From a virus: a stretch of DNA of 34,132 nt. A program made the position numbers and the translations under genes. The stretch is taken from positions 1 to 34,132 of IMG/VR virus record IMGVR_UViG_3300025120_000250; one strand, given 5' to 3'. Under the pieces are notes generated by a model, which saw only the letters and a program-made list of their open reading frames with translations, was not told where the DNA came from and searched no databases. How positions within the stretch are numbered: the stretch's first letter is position 1; each line of letters starts with the position of its first letter. Positions 31,738 to 34,132 of this stretch are shown here, one piece after another.

Positions 31738-32037
31738 ATGTTAATAAAAAGAGGATCATCAGGAGCTGTCGTAAGACAAGTACAAGAAAGAGTAGGTGCA
31801 TTAATCACTGGAGTATGGGATACAGCAACACAAAGAAAGGTGTTGGAATTTCAAAAGCAGAATGGATTACATCAAACTGCTGAAGTAAATGACGAAACAT
31901 ACAATGTACTGTTTCCACCTAAAGTTAAGCCAAAAGCTAAGCCAAAGGCTAAACCAAAGGTTGAGCCAGAGGTTGTAGAGACAAAACCAGCTCCAAAAAA
32001 AGTACCACCTAAATCAGCACAGAATGGAGATAAGTGA
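31738..32037 (+). CDS. Peptidoglycan-binding-domain protein with Lys/Pro tail
   Basis: A 99-residue protein. Residues about 3-60 match a PG_binding_1-type domain: IKRGSSGAVVRQVQERVG, then a GVWDTATQRKVLEFQKQNGL segment with the usual G-x-W/F-x-x-x-T-x-x-A/K-V-x-x-F-Q pattern. From about 61 onward the chain is a Lys/Pro/Val linker with repeats of the type PKAKPKAK. No signal peptide, and no muramidase or amidase catalytic domain is attached. It may anchor a lysis or virion enzyme to peptidoglycan in trans, or be a fragment of an endolysin. Its last 14 bases overlap the next gene. Confidence 0.7.
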   Translation: MLIKRGSSGAVVRQVQERVGALITGVWDTATQRKVLEFQKQNGLHQTAEVNDETYNVLFPPKVKPKAKPKAKPKVEPEVVETKPAPKKVPPKSAQNGDK

Positions 32038-33274
32038 TATACTATTAGAGTGGTCATATAGACTCAAGAAAGGTTATCCTACAATGGAGGATGGCAAGTT
32101 TACTGATCCAAATGAATTAAAAGTGTTACACGAGATACTTAAAGAGAATGGTATCAATGAGATGCCTAGCTTTGTGAAGAGCAAAACTCCTATATCAGAT
32201 AACACAATTTCAGAAGAAAGAGTAAACAAAGATGCTATTATTGACTTGATAAAGAAGTTAGATACAGATGCAATGAGCGATAACGCTATCCAAAAACTAT
32301 ACAATAGAATCAAATCGTTTACAATATTTAAACCAATCCGAACAGCTCTGAAAGCAAAGGGATTTGCAGTTGATGAAAAGACTGGAAAATTTGATATTCC
32401 AAAACAAATATCAAACACACTACAAGGCTTCTTAGAAGATCTACCTCCAGAGTCTTACAACACGTTTATCAACTACATTCAAGATCCTAACCAACAAGCA
32501 TCGTTCCCTGCTAAAGTAGGTTGGGGACAATTAAAGAAAGACATTCCCGACGAATTAGATCGTAACGTACTGCAAGCAATTGCACTCTATACTGGACAAG
32601 ACGAAAGAAAGAGAGGAGTTGGTATGGGTGAAATACTAATGGCATTGGTGTTTGATAACATAACAAAACCAGGTAAAGGTGATTTGTATTTGAATGATGG
32701 CGAGTTTGAAGTCAAAGGAGCCGGAGCAATCCTAGGAGGATTAGGATCTATTTCACCCGCAGATGTAGACTCAATTTTAGAGCCAATCGGCATTACAAAT
32801 GCTAACAAAAAGCCAATGTATAAAGATGCAAAATTTGACAAAGGCAAACTGTCATTAGCGCTTCAAGCAGCAGCAGCGGATGGTAATGGAGATGAGGTAA
32901 AAGAGGTTACTATACAATTAATGTCGGAGTCCGGAATTGCTCCAAATCATGCCAACGCAGCAGCAGACTTAGTTAGCGATTGGAACAATGCAGATAGTGG
33001 AGATATTAATCGTGTATTTGGTTTAGGAAATTTCTTGCAGTATGCTGAAAAAGAAAAGTTTACAAGATTTATTGCTATAGATTACGGAAGTGGAGGACGA
33101 GGTGATGGGCAATATGCTTATGCCCAAGGATCACCAGAACAGATGGCAAAACAATTAATGGATCAGAAAGTTGGTTTCCAAGGTGCCTCTGTAAGCTCAT
33201 TGTGGCCAAGAATAGATGCAACCGGTGGACCTACCAATACACTAAAAGAATCAGAAGAAGAGTTGGATTACTAA
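32024..33274 (+). CDS. Candidate PD-(D/E)XK-type protein, otherwise unknown
   Basis: A 416-residue protein. The N-terminus MEISDILLEWSYRLKKGYPT followed by a leucine-rich helix is a motif seen at the start of uncharacterised marine phage proteins. Near residues 200-240 there is GVGMGEILMALVFDN, then KGDLYLNDGEFEVKGAGAIL. The G-x-G-E, G-D-L ... E-V-K-G arrangement fits the D ... (D/E)-x-K active site of restriction-endonuclease-like nucleases, with D and E/K about 8-10 residues apart. The rest is helical with no recognised domain, ending in an acidic tail. A nuclease acting on host or phage DNA is a hypothesis; a virion role cannot be excluded. Confidence 0.5.
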   Translation: MEISDILLEWSYRLKKGYPTMEDGKFTDPNELKVLHEILKENGINEMPSFVKSKTPISDNTISEERVNKDAIIDLIKKLDTDAMSDNAIQKLYNRIKSFTIFKPIRTALKAKGFAVDEKTGKFDIPKQISNTLQGFLEDLPPESYNTFINYIQDPNQQASFPAKVGWGQLKKDIPDELDRNVLQAIALYTGQDERKRGVGMGEILMALVFDNITKPGKGDLYLNDGEFEVKGAGAILGGLGSISPADVDSILEPIGITNANKKPMYKDAKFDKGKLSLALQAAAADGNGDEVKEVTIQLMSESGIAPNHANAAADLVSDWNNADSGDINRVFGLGNFLQYAEKEKFTRFIAIDYGSGGRGDGQYAYAQGSPEQMAKQLMDQKVGFQGASVSSLWPRIDATGGPTNTLKESEEELDY

Positions 33275-33291
33275 TAAATATTCCGTATATT
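33263..33291 (+). promoter_or_regulatory. Sigma70/Bacteroidetes-type promoter before 33297
   Basis: TTGGAT, 17-base spacer, TATATT (33286-33291). With the following bases it reads TATATTTA, close to TAnnTTTG. Only five bases separate the hexamer from the ATG at 33297. Confidence 0.58.
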
Positions 33292-33296
33292 TAGGT

Positions 33297-33488
33297 ATGT
33301 TTAACAAAGAGGTTATAAAGTACAAAGGGGAACTATACATAGTGAAGCGAAAGTTCACTGATCACCCCGACTTTCCATCAGCAGAAATGAAAGAACATTT
33401 GCTGTGCAATCTAGTGTTGCGCAAGGAGGGAAAACTATACTTCTGTGAACATGTACCGGACGCTGAAATTATAGAAGAATATGAGTAG
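33297..33488 (+). CDS. Small unknown protein
   Basis: A 63-residue charged protein: MFNKEVIKYKGELYIVKRKF, then a central AEMKEHLLCNLVLRKEGKLY, ending in an acidic EIIEEYE. The pattern suggests a small beta-rich domain (YKGELYIVKRKF and GKLYFCEH strands) with two cysteines. It is the first gene after a sigma70-like promoter, overlaps the next gene by eight bases, and may be an early-expressed takeover-type protein. No family recognised. Confidence 0.48.
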   Translation: MFNKEVIKYKGELYIVKRKFTDHPDFPSAEMKEHLLCNLVLRKEGKLYFCEHVPDAEIIEEYE

Positions 33489-33936
33489 ATATTATTGGTG
33501 GAGAAGAAATCCACACAGACCAAAACTAAAACGTAGTCAAGCTAGCAAAACAAAACCATTCATCATTCAACAGATTGAGCATGGAGACTTTGATCATTCA
33601 GATTACGAACGTCAAGCTAAGGAAGAATTAGAGATGTCCAAAAAAGATCTCAAGGCTTTTTGTAAAGCATACAAAGGCAGAGATCCAGAACAAGATCATA
33701 GGTATCTGGATATCGAACGTAAGTATCGTAAACGCTACAATAAGCTGATGGAAGATTATTATTGGGATGAATCAAATCGTCTTGTGGATTTCAAACAAGC
33801 TTTGATAAAACACTTTGAGATCGACCTATGGGAAGAGTGTGTGACGGAAGCATTTAAACAAGACACAGACGGTGCTAAATCGTTTTTTTATTTGTATAGT
33901 AAGTTAATTAGAAACAAAACAGAACAATATGCCTAA
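33481..33936 (+). CDS. Unknown basic, tyrosine-rich protein
   Basis: A 151-residue protein with a strongly basic, aromatic start (MSRYYWWRRNPHRPKLKRSQ) and long charged helices thereafter (KKDLKAFCKAYKGRDPEQDH; later YRKRYNKLMEDYYWDESNRL). No membrane segment or catalytic motif. The start overlaps the preceding gene, and the end overlaps the QueD-like gene by eight bases, so the three are probably co-translated. Nucleic-acid contact is plausible from the charge only. Confidence 0.45.
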   Translation: MSRYYWWRRNPHRPKLKRSQASKTKPFIIQQIEHGDFDHSDYERQAKEELEMSKKDLKAFCKAYKGRDPEQDHRYLDIERKYRKRYNKLMEDYYWDESNRLVDFKQALIKHFEIDLWEECVTEAFKQDTDGAKSFFYLYSKLIRNKTEQYA

Positions 33937-34132
33937 ATTTCAATCAACAAAAATCTTTGACGGATTCAGTACAGTGTTCCGTCAATGGCAAGCAACAACA
34001 ACACACTGTCAATATCTACATGGATATGCAATAGAATTCAAAGTAACCTTTGAAGGTGAATTAGATCATCGCAATTGGGTGTGGGACTTTGGAGGTATGA
34101 AAAGATCCAAGACTTTGATCGATGGAATGTCT
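33929..34132 (+). CDS. QueD/6-pyruvoyl-tetrahydropterin synthase-like protein, 3' end missing
   Basis: The first 68 residues of a PTPS/QueD-family protein, cut off by the window end. FRQWQATTTHCQYLHGYAIE aligns with the QueD region F-x-A-A-H ... C-x-x-L-H-G-H; the catalytic-type Cys and the first His of HGH are kept. WVWDFGGMKR matches the W-x-x-D-F-x-x-L-K strand. The other two zinc-ligand positions appear to be Gln and Tyr instead of His. Canonical QueD makes 6-carboxytetrahydropterin for 7-deazaguanine (queuosine/preQ0) synthesis, which in phages can feed DNA or tRNA modification. Whether this variant is active is unclear. Confidence 0.72.
   Translation, partial: MPKFQSTKIFDGFSTVFRQWQATTTHCQYLHGYAIEFKVTFEGELDHRNWVWDFGGMKRSKTLIDGMS

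Noticed and set aside
1-34132. CRISPR array, insertion sequence, integrase or attachment site
   Set aside because: No regularly spaced repeats, inverted-repeat-bounded transposase gene or recombinase was seen.

Overview
The window is a 34.1 kb piece of a tailed-phage genome with a T4-like contractile tail. All genes lie on the + strand, packed end to end with short gaps or 1-14 base overlaps. The DNA is AT-rich. Almost no start codon has a Shine-Dalgarno sequence; leaders are A/T-rich instead. A second promoter class resembles the Bacteroidetes primary sigma consensus (TTG ... TAnnTTTG). Together these suggest a phage of a marine Bacteroidetes (flavobacterial) host. That is an inference, because no host gene is present. 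No tRNA, CRISPR array, insertion sequence or integrase was seen.

Layout. (1) 1-3539: the end of a phoH-like ATPase gene, then neck and tail-terminator genes (gp13-, gp14- and gp15-like). (2) 3542-9829: an island of about 6.3 kb of fibre or adhesin-type proteins between the gp15-like and gp18-like genes, where T4 has its terminase genes. It includes three tandem LamG-type lectin paralogues and two tiny related helical proteins. (3) 9870-22866: tail sheath (gp18), tail tube (gp19), a zinc-finger gp26-like assembly protein with an apparent programmed frameshift extension, a 1061-residue tape measure, a probable tube initiator, a LysM baseplate protein, a cysteine-rich probable hub, and another probable virion protein. 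(4) 22886-29422: replication and recombination genes: a compact family A DNA polymerase with altered motifs, a gp32-like ssDNA-binding protein, a UvsX/RecA recombinase, a Pol I-type 5' nuclease and a DnaB-like helicase. (5) 29514-34132: a monomeric B12-dependent (class II) ribonucleotide reductase, small membrane and basic proteins, a peptidoglycan-binding-domain protein, a candidate PD-(D/E)XK protein, two unknowns, and the start of a QueD/PTPS-like gene cut by the window end.

Two promoter vocabularies are visible. The octamer TATTTATA precedes most virion transcription units and some later genes; it is presumably the late promoter. A TTGnnn-N17-TATAnT element precedes the polymerase, ssb, helicase and 33297 genes. 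Several copies of both types sit only 3-7 bases before an ATG, predicting leaderless or nearly leaderless mRNAs. Rho-independent terminators lie at about 13172, 14343 and 31651. The most notable points are the frameshift at a T7 run in the gp26-like gene, the unusual polymerase, the leaderless promoters and the lectin triplet.
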